Assembly: GCF_029407905.1 (NCBI RefSeq)
Contig: NC_073627.1
Location: 139,389,697-139,453,696, forward strand
Source: Bubalus kerabau
Lineage: Eukaryota > Chordata > Mammalia > Artiodactyla > Bovidae
DNA: 64,000 nt
Direction: 5' to 3'
Notes under the pieces: model-generated
Databases searched by the model: none
Seen by the model: the letters and a program-made list of their open reading frames with translations, nothing else
Told to the model about the DNA's origin: nothing
Made by a program: the position numbers and the translations under genes
Shown here: positions 19,935 to 30,566 of the stretch, piece after piece
How the letters are laid out: the number at the start of each line of letters is the position of its first letter
Position numbering within the stretch: position 1 is the stretch's first letter

Positions 19935-21085
19935 AAAAAAGACAAATACCCCAGTTGAAAGAAACTGGGTATAAGATTTGAATAAACTCTTCTCAAAACA
20001 GGAAATCCAAATGGTTACTAAAAAAAGAAGATATGATCAGCTCCTTAGCAAGCAAGTGAAAGCAAATTAAGACCATTAAGACCAAGGTCTGACAGAAAAC
20101 CATTACAGACCTATTAGATTCACAAAAAAACATACTGTCTGACAATTTCAAGTGTTGGTGAGAAAGCTGAATAACAGGAATTCTCTCAGGAGTGAAAACT
20201 GATACAAATTCTTTGCAAATAGTTTAGCATTTTCTAATAAGGTTAGAGGTAGCATTCTACCCCGAATTAGACACACTGGAGAAACTCTAGTACCCAGTTA
20301 GGAATTAGGTACGGGAGAGTTCACAGCTGCTGCTGCTAAATCGCTTTAGTCATGTCTGACTCTGTGTGACCCCATAGACGGCAGCCTATGAGGCTCTCCC
20401 GTCCCTGGGACTCTCCAGGCAAGAACACTGGAGTGGGCTGCCATTTCCTTCTCCAATGCATGAAAGTGAAAAGTGAAAGTGAAGTCTCTCAGTCCTGTCT
20501 GACTCTTAGCGACCCCATGGACTACAGCCCACCAGGCCCTCCATCCATGGGATTTTCCAGGCAAGAGTACTGGAGTGGGGTGCCACTGAGTTCACAGCAG
20601 CATTGTTCAAATTAGCTCCAAATTGGAAATGATCCCAGGTGCACTGAGATAGAGTCAATACAAAAACTATTACTAGTATAATATTAAGCTATACAACCAT
20701 AAAAAGGCATAAACTATGTATATATATCCATCAACAAGATGAACCCTACAAATATACTGTTGAGTGAAAGAAACCATCAAAAAAAAAACACAAAAAACTA
20801 CAATTTGCTTATATAAATTAAGAAAGCAAACAAAATCCAGCTGGAGCCCTTAGTGGGTAAACTAAGGGTTTATCCTTAGTGTAATATCTATAGAGATAAG
20901 CAAGGCCAGATAGTCACCTTTCTTTGGTTGATTTTATGTCTGATGGGGGAAGAGTGGCCAGTTTCCACTTGGTCTGAGTGATTCACAAATGTTGCTCTGC
21001 AATTGTTGTTTAACCTGTACATATGTTTTATGTCCTCTTCTGTATGTATAAAAGATTTCACAAGAAGAAAAATAAACAAACCTTA
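19935..21085 (+). mobile_element. Ancient L1M ORF2 end and 3' UTR, sense, split by BovA2
   Basis: ORF2 3' landmarks: gtataagatttgaataaact, tgacaatttcaagtgttggt, then after the SINE agcagcattgttcaaattag and ttgagtgaaagaaaccatc. The 3' UTR end (cctcttctgtatgtataaaa) closes it. All frames are broken. Confidence 0.7.
20327..20587 (-). mobile_element. BovA2 SINE, antisense
   Basis: Starts with the reversed tail ctgctgctgctaaatcgctt and ends tactggagtggggtgccact. Flanked by gagttcacag at 20317 and 20588. Confidence 0.95.
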
Positions 21086-21743
21086 AAAAGACAAATTGAT
21101 GATAGATCTAAATCCATAGGCATCAATATGAATGGAAGATACTGTCATAAAATTAAGCAAACATTTTGTTTATCTTTTTTCTTCACTTTTCTCACTGCTT
21201 TGGCTTGCACTGAGTACTAATTATCTACTGTTCGTGTTGCTGCCTATGCATTTTAGTAGCTGTTCACTGATCTAGTCTGACCTTCTGTTTAGTAATTTCA
21301 AGTAGTCAGCAGGAGGCATTAAATTGCATCAGGACATAATGCATTATGCAATATTGTAAAAACTAAGATAAGATGATGCTAGGGCTTGCAAAGCAGCAAG
21401 CTTTATGTAAATGAGACCCCTTGGTTACAAGACATGGCTTTAATTGGAAGAGAAATGTCACACGATTGAGGTATAGTGGTCTCAAGGCGGGGAAAAAAAA
21501 AAAAGACTAAGAACTTTTGCTTCCTCCTGCTCCCAGGATTCTGAACTGAAATCCCTTTAATCATTTTCACACTTTTGATTTCAGTTCTGAGCAGGGCTAT
21601 TACACAATTTGGCAAATCCACTTCAGAAAGACTGTTGCCAAGGTTATTTCTTAATCATGTAGGGTAGAATGGTTTGAAAAATAAACTAAAGCAGATCTAA
21701 GTTTTGAAAGCAAGAGTCTCTAATTTCAAAAACTTTATTAGCT
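21086..21743. other. Unassigned DNA, no gene seen
   Basis: No confident repeat or exon recognised. Confidence 0.4.
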
Positions 21744-21755
21744 GCCGTGTGACCT

Positions 21756-22023
21756 GCTGCTAAGTTGCTTCAGTCGTGTCTAACTCTGTGCGAACCCATA
21801 GACAGCAGCCCACCAGGCTCCCCCATCCCTGGGATTCTCCAGGCAAGAACACTGGAGTGGGTTGCCATTTCCTTCTCCAATGCATGAAAGTGAAAAGTCA
21901 AAGTGAAGTCGCTCAGTCGTGTCCAACTCTTAGCAACCCCGTGGACTACAGCCTACCAGGCTCCTCTGTCCATGGGATTTTCCAGGCAAGAGTACTGGAG
22001 TGGGTTGCCAGTGCCTTCTCCAG
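21756..22023 (-). mobile_element. BovA2 SINE, antisense, with perfect 12-bp duplication
   Basis: Dimeric BovA2 in reverse. The flanks gccgtgtgacct at 21744-21755 and 22024-22035 are identical. Confidence 0.97.
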
Positions 22024-22289
22024 GCCGTGTGACCTAGTCTCCCTAAAAGGGCTCTTGGTGATTTTCAGAACCATTTATTCAATCTCCTTTAGAGGCCATA
22101 CTCAAGCTTCATAAAACTGGTTTGGTATGTAATTGTGACTATAGAAGTTGTATGAAATCTGCCCTCAGTCAACTCAAAAATAAAATAGAAATGGTTTCAA
22201 TAATACAATCAATTTGCCATTGAGACCTTTCTGTAGGTACAAGTCAAGAGATAAAATACAGTGTAACAGCATGGAAAGCTCCCTGAATC

Positions 22290-22385
22290 AGGATCCAAAG
22301 ACCTTAGAGTTTGTATGACTTTGGGCAAATCATACAATCTTTATATACATAATTTTTCTAATCCACAACACAGATGACATTTATC
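22290..22385 (+). mobile_element. MIR SINE fragment, sense
   Basis: Contains agtttgtatgactttgggca then aatcatacaatctttata, matching the MIR core around tgtgaccttgggcaagt. Confidence 0.6.
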
Positions 22386-24661
22386 AAGCCAATCTCATGT
22401 TGGATGAACCAAATGAGATGGAAGATATGAAAATAGTCTACGAAATTTAAATCATCCTGCAAATGTTGTATTAGTATCACAAAAGCCAAATGGAGATTCT
22501 CAAAATTTCTCCTCCTTCAAGTCTTCAGATTTTGTACACATATAATGACAATTCTCTTCCCAGTTACATGTGGCAGCACATCTCACCAGGTTTAATTGTG
22601 CCAGTAGCTTCACCTCCATAGGTAAAATGTGTAACTCCTCAGAGACGCACTTTATAGGGATATTAACAGGGAAAATGAATAGAAGGGCAAAATGGCACAT
22701 AAGACTGGACTGAATTTTGGATTCTTATTTTCCTGTGTGACCTTAGATGTGTGGAACAGATGATTGCTCGTGTCCTATCTATTATAAAGCTTAATATAAA
22801 GAGTGCATTGAGATAGGAGTCCTGCTGACTGTCCAGCGGCAGAACATATGCTTTGAAGTTTTCTATAATAATGATGAGGGCCTGGCTCCAACCCAACACT
22901 CACCAGGTCCTCCAGTATGGACTCATTTCCAAGATGAACCCACTAGTGTTTGCAATTTCAGACTAGAGCCATAAAAGAAATTTCTGTCCTGGGTAAAGTA
23001 AACTGGATCATATGGGGTCTGAATCCGTGACCTTGGCCTTGTTAGCTGTGCTCTAACTAGGTGAGGTAATAGGTCCAGATGGTAACAAGATGTAGAACAC
23101 TTTGCAGAGGTCATTCAGTACTTATATAGATCAGAGATGACTTCCAAAAACTGAATCCTTTGATAGCATGTGCTGTTTCACCCCTAGGTCCTAGTCCACA
23201 GTTCTACAGAAGCGAAAGTAGGGAGACAGATGGTCAAGCTGGAGGGAAGGAAAAAGAGAACAAACATAAAGGGAAGGAAGAAAATGTTGGGATTCTGGCC
23301 AATGCCCAGAAATCTGAAATACAATAGAAAGCTGATAAATCTCAAAGCATGAGAAACTTAGGCAAAGACATCAGTTGTTTCAGTACAAAGCTTAGCCATC
23401 AACATGAAATATCTCCCCTTCGAGAGAACACACTATCAAAACAAAGTATAGTACAAAATTGGATTGGTAAATATTCATAAAATTCTCCAACCATGAAATA
23501 TGTGTTGATATGAAGGGAAATAATACTGAGGTTAGGAACACTTGAGAAGAATTCCAAAGTTAAAGGAATCGGGAACAAGGCTACAGGGTGGCTGGGGACA
23601 CTTCCAGCAGCAAGGAGAGAGAGAGTTCTTTGCAACCCTTGTTACTAAGGAAATTTCAGAACTGGTCTATAAATAGCTCCCTGCCATTAGCCCCGTCAGA
23701 AACAAGGTTTTGTAGCAACACTGCAGCTCTGTGTGCTGCTGAAGGAAATTCAATTCTAACCAATTCTTTTTTCCAGTTTTTTTGCTTTCTGCCAGACAGA
23801 AAGATAAATATCACAGGAAAGAAAATGGAAGTGTGGATAGATGTATAGCTCGAGACTGCAGTGCTTCTTTTACACAAGAATTTTAACTCATGCAAACTAT
23901 GAAAATAATGCATGTGCATTATTAATACTCCTTCCAGTATGAAGCTAGGTAGGACTTCAGTTGCTGTACTTTCAGGGTTGGTATCTAATGCCTGTTTTTC
24001 ATGGGTCCTAAAGAAGGAATTAGTATAGTAATCTAGTATCTTTTCTTTTATTGAATAAACTCTGATTCCCTTGCAAAGTTTCTTTCATCCAAGATGTTAA
24101 CATAAAAGAATTTATTTTAATTTGTCAGTACTTTTATTTTGATAAATTGTAAACTTTTCCTCCTACACATCAACATTCTTGCCTTTTTCTCCTACTGTTT
24201 GCTTCTGTTTTCTTTTGAATGTGTTCCCAACAAATAACTGAGTAATTTGCAAATATTAATTTATTTAAACAAATGTAAATATCAGTTTGGGGGGAAATGG
24301 CTATGATGTAACTTACTGGACATTATCCCATCAGGTAGTTTTTATCAAAATTACTGTATTTGTAAGCTTCAAGTCTAATCTTTAGCAAATGCATGGAGAT
24401 AGGAAAGTTGATTTCAATATCTGCCCCTTTATTTCTTCTGCCTTTGAAACTCTCCTATCTAGAGAGTCTCTGACCATGTGTTTAAATCCACAAGATCAAC
24501 TCAACTAACCGTGTTTAATCCATAGGTATTCCGCTTTCTTCTTCCTCTCCAAAGCAAAACTCTCTCCCCATATTAATTTGTAAATTCAACACAAGCAAGT
24601 CCCACTGGAATTGAGCAAATTATAACATTTGTTTGGAGGAGTAAATATACAAGAATACTCA
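22386..24661. other. Longest unassigned interval, no gene seen
   Basis: About 2.3 kb in which I recognise no repeat, exon or RNA gene. All open frames are under 90 codons and lack protein character. Being relatively repeat-poor, it is the best place in the window for cross-species conservation to be informative. Confidence 0.4.
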
Positions 24662-24664
24662 AGA

Positions 24665-24885
24665 AGGGACTTCTCTGGTGGTCCAGTGGTTAAGAATTCA
24701 ATTTGTAATGCAGGGGACACAAGTTCAATCCCTGGTCAGGGAACTAGGATCCCACATGCCACGGAGCAACTAAGCCTGTGGGCTGCAACTAGAGTCTGTA
24801 TGCCGCAATGAAAGATCCTGCATAATACAGTGAAGATCCAAAGCAGCCAAATAAACAAATACATTTTTTAAAAACAAAGAGTCAA
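24665..24885 (+). mobile_element. CHR-type SINE, sense
   Basis: Starts gggacttctctggtggtcca with gtggttaagaattcaa, continues gttcaatccctggtcaggga and gcaactaagcctgtgggctg, and ends in an A-rich tail. Confidence 0.9.
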
Positions 24886-25975
24886 CAAACATTTTAAAGG
24901 AAGAATAGGAAGAATAAGAGAGGGATTTACCCTAGAAAATATCAAAACACGCTAAAAAAAAAAAAAAAAAAAAGAGCGTTAAAACAGTACACAAGTGAAG
25001 ACAAGCAGACCAATGAACAGAGAAGAGAAACCTGATACATGACTATATATCCACCTACATATGTATGTATATAAATGCTGCTGCTGCTGCTGCTAAGTCG
25101 CTTCAGTCATGTCCGACTCTGTGCCACCCCATAGACGGTAGCCCACCAGGCTTCCCCGTCCCTGGGATTCTCCAGGCAAGAACACTGGAGTGGGTTGCCA
25201 TTTCCTTCTCCAATGCATGAAAGTGAAAAGTGAAAAGTGAAAGTGAAGTCACTCAGTCCTGTCTGACTCTTAGGGACCCCATGGACTGCAGCCCACCAGG
25301 CTCCTCCGTCCATGGGATTTTCCAGGCAAAAGTACTGGAGTGGGGTGCCATTGCCTTCTTTGATGTATATAAATATAAAATATGAAAAGATGGTATTTTA
25401 AATCATTGGGAAATGTTATTGGACAATTGGCTTTCCATCCATCAAAATAACAGGTTTCTTACCATATACTATATACAAAATTAAACTCTAAATGTTAAAT
25501 GTTCAAATGTAAAAAATTTGAAAAATACTATAATAAAATATGGAAGACAATGTTCATCAACTTACAGTGGGATAGAAGAGAGGAAGCCCATAAACCCACA
25601 AACTCCAAAGGAAAACATGAATATATTTGACCATGTAAACTATCAAGTCATCAATATAATGAAAGGCACGGTAATTTAAGCATATATACTACCTAGAGAG
25701 AAAACAGTGCAAGATATATAACAAATGAAATGTTAGTATCCATTACATAAATCTTTAAAAATCAAAAAGAAAAAAGGTAAATGACTAAGTAGGAAAAATG
25801 GACAAAGAATCTGAACCATTTTGGGGAGATTAAAAAAACAGTGACTGAAACGCATAAAAAAGGATAGTCTCCCTAGAGGTCAAAAAACACAAGATAAAAT
25901 AAAATGAGACTTTTGGGTTTTAGCTACCATGTTAACAAAGATTTAAAACTGATAATATCTAGAATTAGTCAAATT
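24886..25975 (+). mobile_element. Ancient L1M ORF2 region, sense, split by BovA2
   Basis: Diverged but ordered ORF2 landmarks: ttattggacaattggctttc, aaaggaaaacatgaatatat, tatttgaccatgtaaactat. No open frame survives. Confidence 0.55.
25077..25362 (-). mobile_element. BovA2 SINE, antisense, with CTG-repeat tail
   Basis: Starts with about six CTG units (reversed AGC tail). Flanked by a perfect 12-bp duplication, atgtatataaat, at 25065-25076 and 25363-25374. Confidence 0.97.
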
Positions 25976-25984
25976 ATACAAAAA

Positions 25985-26366
25985 AATGCTGAGTGCCGAA
26001 GAACTGATGCTTTCGAACTATGGTGCAGGAGAAGACTCTTGAGAGTCCCTTGGACATCAAGGAGATTAAACTCATTAATCCTAAAAGAAATAAACCCTGA
26101 ATATTCATCAGAAGGATTGATGCTGAAGCTCCAATACTTTGGCCATCTGATTCAAAGAGCTGACTCATTGGAAGAGACCCTGATGCTGGGAAAATGTGAG
26201 GGCGGAAGGAGAAAGGGACAACAGAGGATGAGATGGTTAGATGGCATCATCAGCTCAATGTACATGAGTCTGAGCAAACTTCAGGAGATAATGAAGTACA
26301 GGGAAGCCTGGCATGCTACAGACCATGGGGTCACAAAGAGTTGGACACAACTGAGAGACTGAACAA
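25985..26366 (+). mobile_element. BovB LINE 3' end, sense, with residual C-terminal ORF
   Basis: The frame is open to 26362 and encodes the C-terminal BovB ORF2 region, including RRTDAFELWCRRRLLRVPW and RMRWLDGIISSM. Similar flanks (agtcaaattat, agtcacattat) suggest the target duplication. It is 5'-truncated to about 380 bp. Confidence 0.9.
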
Positions 26367-26879
26367 TAAGTCACATTATGGAGAAAGATCTCTCATATGT
26401 TCCATCTATCCTAGTTAAATAAATCTTTCTGCTTACTCTCTAGCTGCTCATGTACAGCCAGAACAATCTGGAGAAAAATACACAATCACCCTGAAAGTTT
26501 AACTGCAAACTCATGACCACAAATCTCTTCTAGGCACAAAACACCGTCCAACAATCTCATTATCCTTTCCAGGATGCTCAGTCTCCCATTCTCCAAAAAT
26601 AGTTAGCTTTATGCTTCTATTTTTTTCAAACCTTGAATGTTTCCAAACTTCCTTTACAGTCTCTTCCTTTACAGCTAATCTTTTCTGACATTTTATTAAG
26701 AAAAAATATGCAATTAGTCATGCCTCATTTTGCCATCACTAAATTAACCAATTTATCTGCATCTGCACCTATACCATCTTCTTTTCCTTTGTTACTATAG
26801 ATAAAATATCACTAATCCAATTTAAGGACAATCCTGCATTTGTTCTTTGGATCTCACCACATTTTTTTAAAGGACTTTT

Positions 26880-27073
26880 GTTGTTGTTCAGTCACTCAGC
26901 TGTGTCCAACTCTTTGTCACCCCACGGACTACAGCACACCAAGCTTCCCTATCCTTCACTGTCTCCAGGAGTTTGTTGAAACTCATGTCCATTGGGTCGA
27001 TGATGCCATCCAACTGTCTCATCCTGTCACCCCCTTTTCCTTCTGCCCTCAATCCTTCCCAGCACCAGGGTCT
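26880..27073 (-). mobile_element. BovB LINE 3' end, antisense, short
   Basis: Contains ttgttgttcagtcactcagc and tgatgccatccaactgtctc, ending ccttcccagcaccaggg. It lies inside the L2 copy. Confidence 0.88.
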
Positions 27074-27183
27074 TAATCCCACATTAATCATCACTGATTT
27101 ATCCCTGTACTGAATCAATTTTATCTGCATACAAACCTAATCTAGCCTCATCCATCTTCACACAGAGCATCAGAGCATCTAGT

Positions 27184-27387
27184 TGGTAGTCATTAAGTCA
27201 TGTCCAACTCTTGTGACCCCCATGTACTGTAGCCTGCCAGGCTCCGCTGTCCATGAGATTCTCCAGGCAAGAATACTGGAGTTAGTTGTCATTTCCTTCT
27301 CCAGGGGATCTTCCTGATCCAGGGAGCGAACCTAGGTCTCCTGCATTGCAGACAGATTCTTTACCAACTGAGCTATGAGAGAAGCCA
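27184..27387 (-). mobile_element. Bov-tA SINE, antisense
   Basis: Contains taagtcatgtccaactcttg and tctcctgcattgcagacaga. Similar flanks around gcatctag on both sides indicate its target duplication inside L2. Confidence 0.9.
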
Positions 27388-28854
27388 AGAGTCATCAGCA
27401 TCTAGATGGTATTTCACACCCCATGTCCTCCTCCAATTATCACCCCATTTCTCTGTTCCCTTTCTAAGCAAAAGTTCTATCTTATGAGTTGAGTTATCTA
27501 GCAAGGCTTTATTCACTTCCTCTCATCACATCTTCTCTAGTCTGAGGCACTGGGCCTCCATCACCACCACTTCACTGAAACTACAGAAATTAAAGTGATC
27601 CGTGACATCCAGTCACTCCCGCTGCCAGTGACTTTCCTGTCCTCATCTTACTTGACCTCTCAGCAGCATTCAACAAAGTTCACCTCCTCTCCCTATTTAA
27701 AGAACTTCCTACTCTTGAATTCTGTCGCTCCCCAAACTGTTAGACTTTTCCTTATGTCACTGACCACTTTTGGTTTCTCCTTCTTCACTTGATATCAGTA
27801 CATGAAATGATTCAAGACTCTGTTCTATGTTGTCCACTTTTCTGTCTATACTCTCTCCTTAAGAGATCCCTTTCGTTCCTGTGTCCTTAATAAATATAGT
27901 CTAGATGCTGGTGACTTGTAAAATTTGCGTCTTCGTTCCTAACATTTACTGAACTCCAAGTTTATAAATCTAAGATCCTTCTCGTACCACCACATGGAAG
28001 CCTAACAGTCATTACAAAACTAACATAGACAAAGCAGAATTCTTCATATATCATATTATATCCAAGTCTACTTTTTCTTATTTTCCCCATTCCAGTAAAT
28101 GGCCACCACAAACCAACAATTTGCTTAATCCCAAATTCTAATAGTTATTATATTTATCCTATTTCATATCACTTATGAAATTAATAACCAAGTCTTATCT
28201 CTTTCATCTACAACACCTGCTTCTAGCCCATTTAATTTTTCCCACTTTGCTATTAATATCTCAAGCCACTCTCCTTTCTTAAATGAATTATGATGGATTT
28301 TTAGTCTTCTCTCTTGTCTACTTGAAATCCACTCTCCACAGAGCAATTAGAAAACTTTCTAAAACATAAATCAGATCCTCTGCAATGGCTTTCCACTGGA
28401 TTTAGCATGAAAAGACTTTGCATTCATCTGATTTCAATGTATACCTTCAAGCTTATTATTTCTCATAGGCTCTAGCTGCCCAGATCTAAGTCCCCTCGAA
28501 ATACTAAATGTTTCAGGATCTGTCCATGTGCCTTTCTATTCCTGTTTCACTCTATTCTTAGCTCTCTATTTGGATGACTATCTTTTTTTATATTTCACAT
28601 CTCAGTAAAACTTTTTCTAACCACCTAACCTAAAAGAATAAGATCATCATCACTCTCTATCACATAATCACTTTATTTTTTCATGCCTTATATAAACTAC
28701 AAATAGTTCTCTTGTTCGTTTACTTGCCCATCTCCCTTCCACCCATTCCATCTCTAACTCTTTGCTGGAATACAGGCTACATGAAAGACCTCATCTGTTT
28801 TTTTTTGTTTGTTTTCTTTTCAGAACTGTATTCTTTGTGCCTAAGGGGGAAAAA

Positions 28855-29265
28855 AGCCAAATATATACCAAAGATTATCCTGGATTATCTGAGTGGGCCC
28901 AGTGTAATCAAAACAGTCATGTAGGAAGGAGAAAGGAGGACCAGAGTCAAGGAGAGAGTATGAGAGGACAGAAGCAAAGGTCAGAGAGGAGATAGGAATG
29001 GTATGTTCCGGCTTTAAAGATGGAGGGAGGAGTCAAACCAAGGAATGAAGGCAACCTCTTCAAACTGAGGAAGGTGATGAAATGGGTCTCCCCTAGATCC
29101 TCCAGAAGAAGGAATGCACACCTGCTAACATCTTGATTTTAACTCAGTGAAACTGATTTAATATTTCTAATCTCTAGAACTGTACGATAATAAATTTGTG
29201 TTCTTTAAGTAGCTAAATGTGAAGTCATTTGTTACAACAGCAAGGGGCAAGTCATACAGTCTGTC
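28855..29265 (+). mobile_element. MaLR LTR (MLT1-type), sense
   Basis: Landmarks in order: ggattatctgagtgggccca, ggctttaaagatggagggag, ccaaggaatgaaggcaacct, tctcccctagatcctccaga, aactgtacgataataaattt and catttgttacaacagcaa. Confidence 0.8.
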
Positions 29266-29355
29266 ATCATTCGGATTTACATGGTTTTTAATGTAGTAAT
29301 TTCACCCCAAGAAATCTATTCTATGAAAAGTTCAAACTATTCAATTCCTATAAGT

Positions 29356-29509
29356 TTGTTGTTCAGTGGCTAAGTCATGTCCAACTCTTTGTGACCCCGT
29401 GGCCTGCAGCATGCCAGGCCTCCCTGTCCCTCACCGTCTCCTGGAGTCTGCCCAAGTTCATATCCATTGAATCAATGATGCTATCCAACCATCTCAACCA
29501 TCTCAACCT
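29356..29509 (-). mobile_element. BovB LINE 3' end, antisense, short
   Basis: Contains gtgaccccgtggcctgcagc and catccattgaatcaatgatg, and ends in a small duplication of aaccatctc. Confidence 0.85.
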
Positions 29510-30009
29510 ATAGCTTTATGTTGTCTTAAAACTGTCCAATGTTGTTCTTTAGTATTGTGTCAGCTTTCCATGTAAACTTTTTCCTTTCCATATAAAGTTT
29601 AGAATAATTTGTTGATATCTACAAAATAGCTTGTTGAGATTTTAATTAGGATTCCCTTCGAACTATGGGTCAAACTGGGAAGGACTGACATCCTAACAAT
29701 ATTAAGTCTTATAATCCATGAACACAAAATATTTTTTCATTTATTTAGATCTCCTTTGATTTCATCAGTATTCTCTATCATTAAGATCCTATACATAATA
29801 TTTTTTTAGATTTGTAACTAAGCATGTTCATTTTTATGCAATGGTAAATATTATTAATTTTTTATGTCAAATTACAATTGTTCAGTGCTAATAAATAGTA
29901 AGAGCAAGTGATTTTGTATGTAACCTTGAATTCTATAAACTTGATAGACATGGTTAGTAGTCCAAATTTTTTTCTGATAAATTTGGGCATTATATCCATA
30001 CACAATCAG

Positions 30010-30206
30010 GGCTTCCCAGGTGGCACAATAGTAAAGAATCTGCCTACCAATGCAGGAGATGCAGGTTCAATCCATAGATATGGAAGATCCCCTGGAAGAG
30101 GGCATGGCAACCCACACCAGTATTCTTGCCTGGAAAACTCCATGGACAATGGAGGCTCATGGGCTACAGTCCCTGGGATCCGAGTTAGACACAACTGAGT
30201 GACTAA
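30010..30206 (+). mobile_element. Bov-tA SINE, sense
   Basis: Starts gggcttcccaggtggcacaa and contains ttcttgcctggaaaactcca, ending cacaactgagtgactaat. Confidence 0.92.
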
Positions 30207-30347
30207 TATTTATGGTGATAGATACTAACTAGGCTTATTATGTGATCATTTCACAATATATGCAAATAGTGAACCATATTGTTGTATACCTGAAACTACT
30301 ATAATGTTATATGTCAATCAAATCTCAGTTTAAATTTCTAATAAAAT
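30207..30347 (+). mobile_element. L1MA-type 3' end, sense
   Basis: Landmarks: gtgatcatttcacaatatat, gttgtatacctgaaactact and ataatgttatatgtcaatca, ending in aataaaataaa. It has the opposite orientation to the surrounding L1M, so it is a separate insertion. Confidence 0.7.
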
Positions 30348-30566
30348 AAACATAAGTCTACTAGGACTATTTCTCTTTGTATGAGTTTTGCTGGTTGGTT
30401 TCTTTCAAAGAATTAGTCCCTGTTATCTAAGTTATCAAATTTGTGGGCACAGAATTGTTTACAATATTTATTTATTACCTTTGCCACATCCACAGAATCA
30501 GTAGTGCTGGCCTCTGTTTCATTTTTATTATTGGTAATTTATGTCTTTTCTCTTATTTCCCTCATT

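Larger units (their letters stand above)
26450..28845 (+). mobile_element. Long L2 LINE copy, sense, with RT remnant
   Basis: Apart from two younger insertions this copy covers about 2 kb of L2 ORF2 and 3' UTR. At about 27640-27690 the translation reads VLILLDLSAAFNKVH, the reverse transcriptase motif A region, with the usual catalytic-neighbour D of FD changed to N. Later landmarks include attccagtaaatggccacca, ataaatcagatcctctgcaa and tgctggaatacaggctacat. All frames are interrupted, so it is a fossil. Confidence 0.75.
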
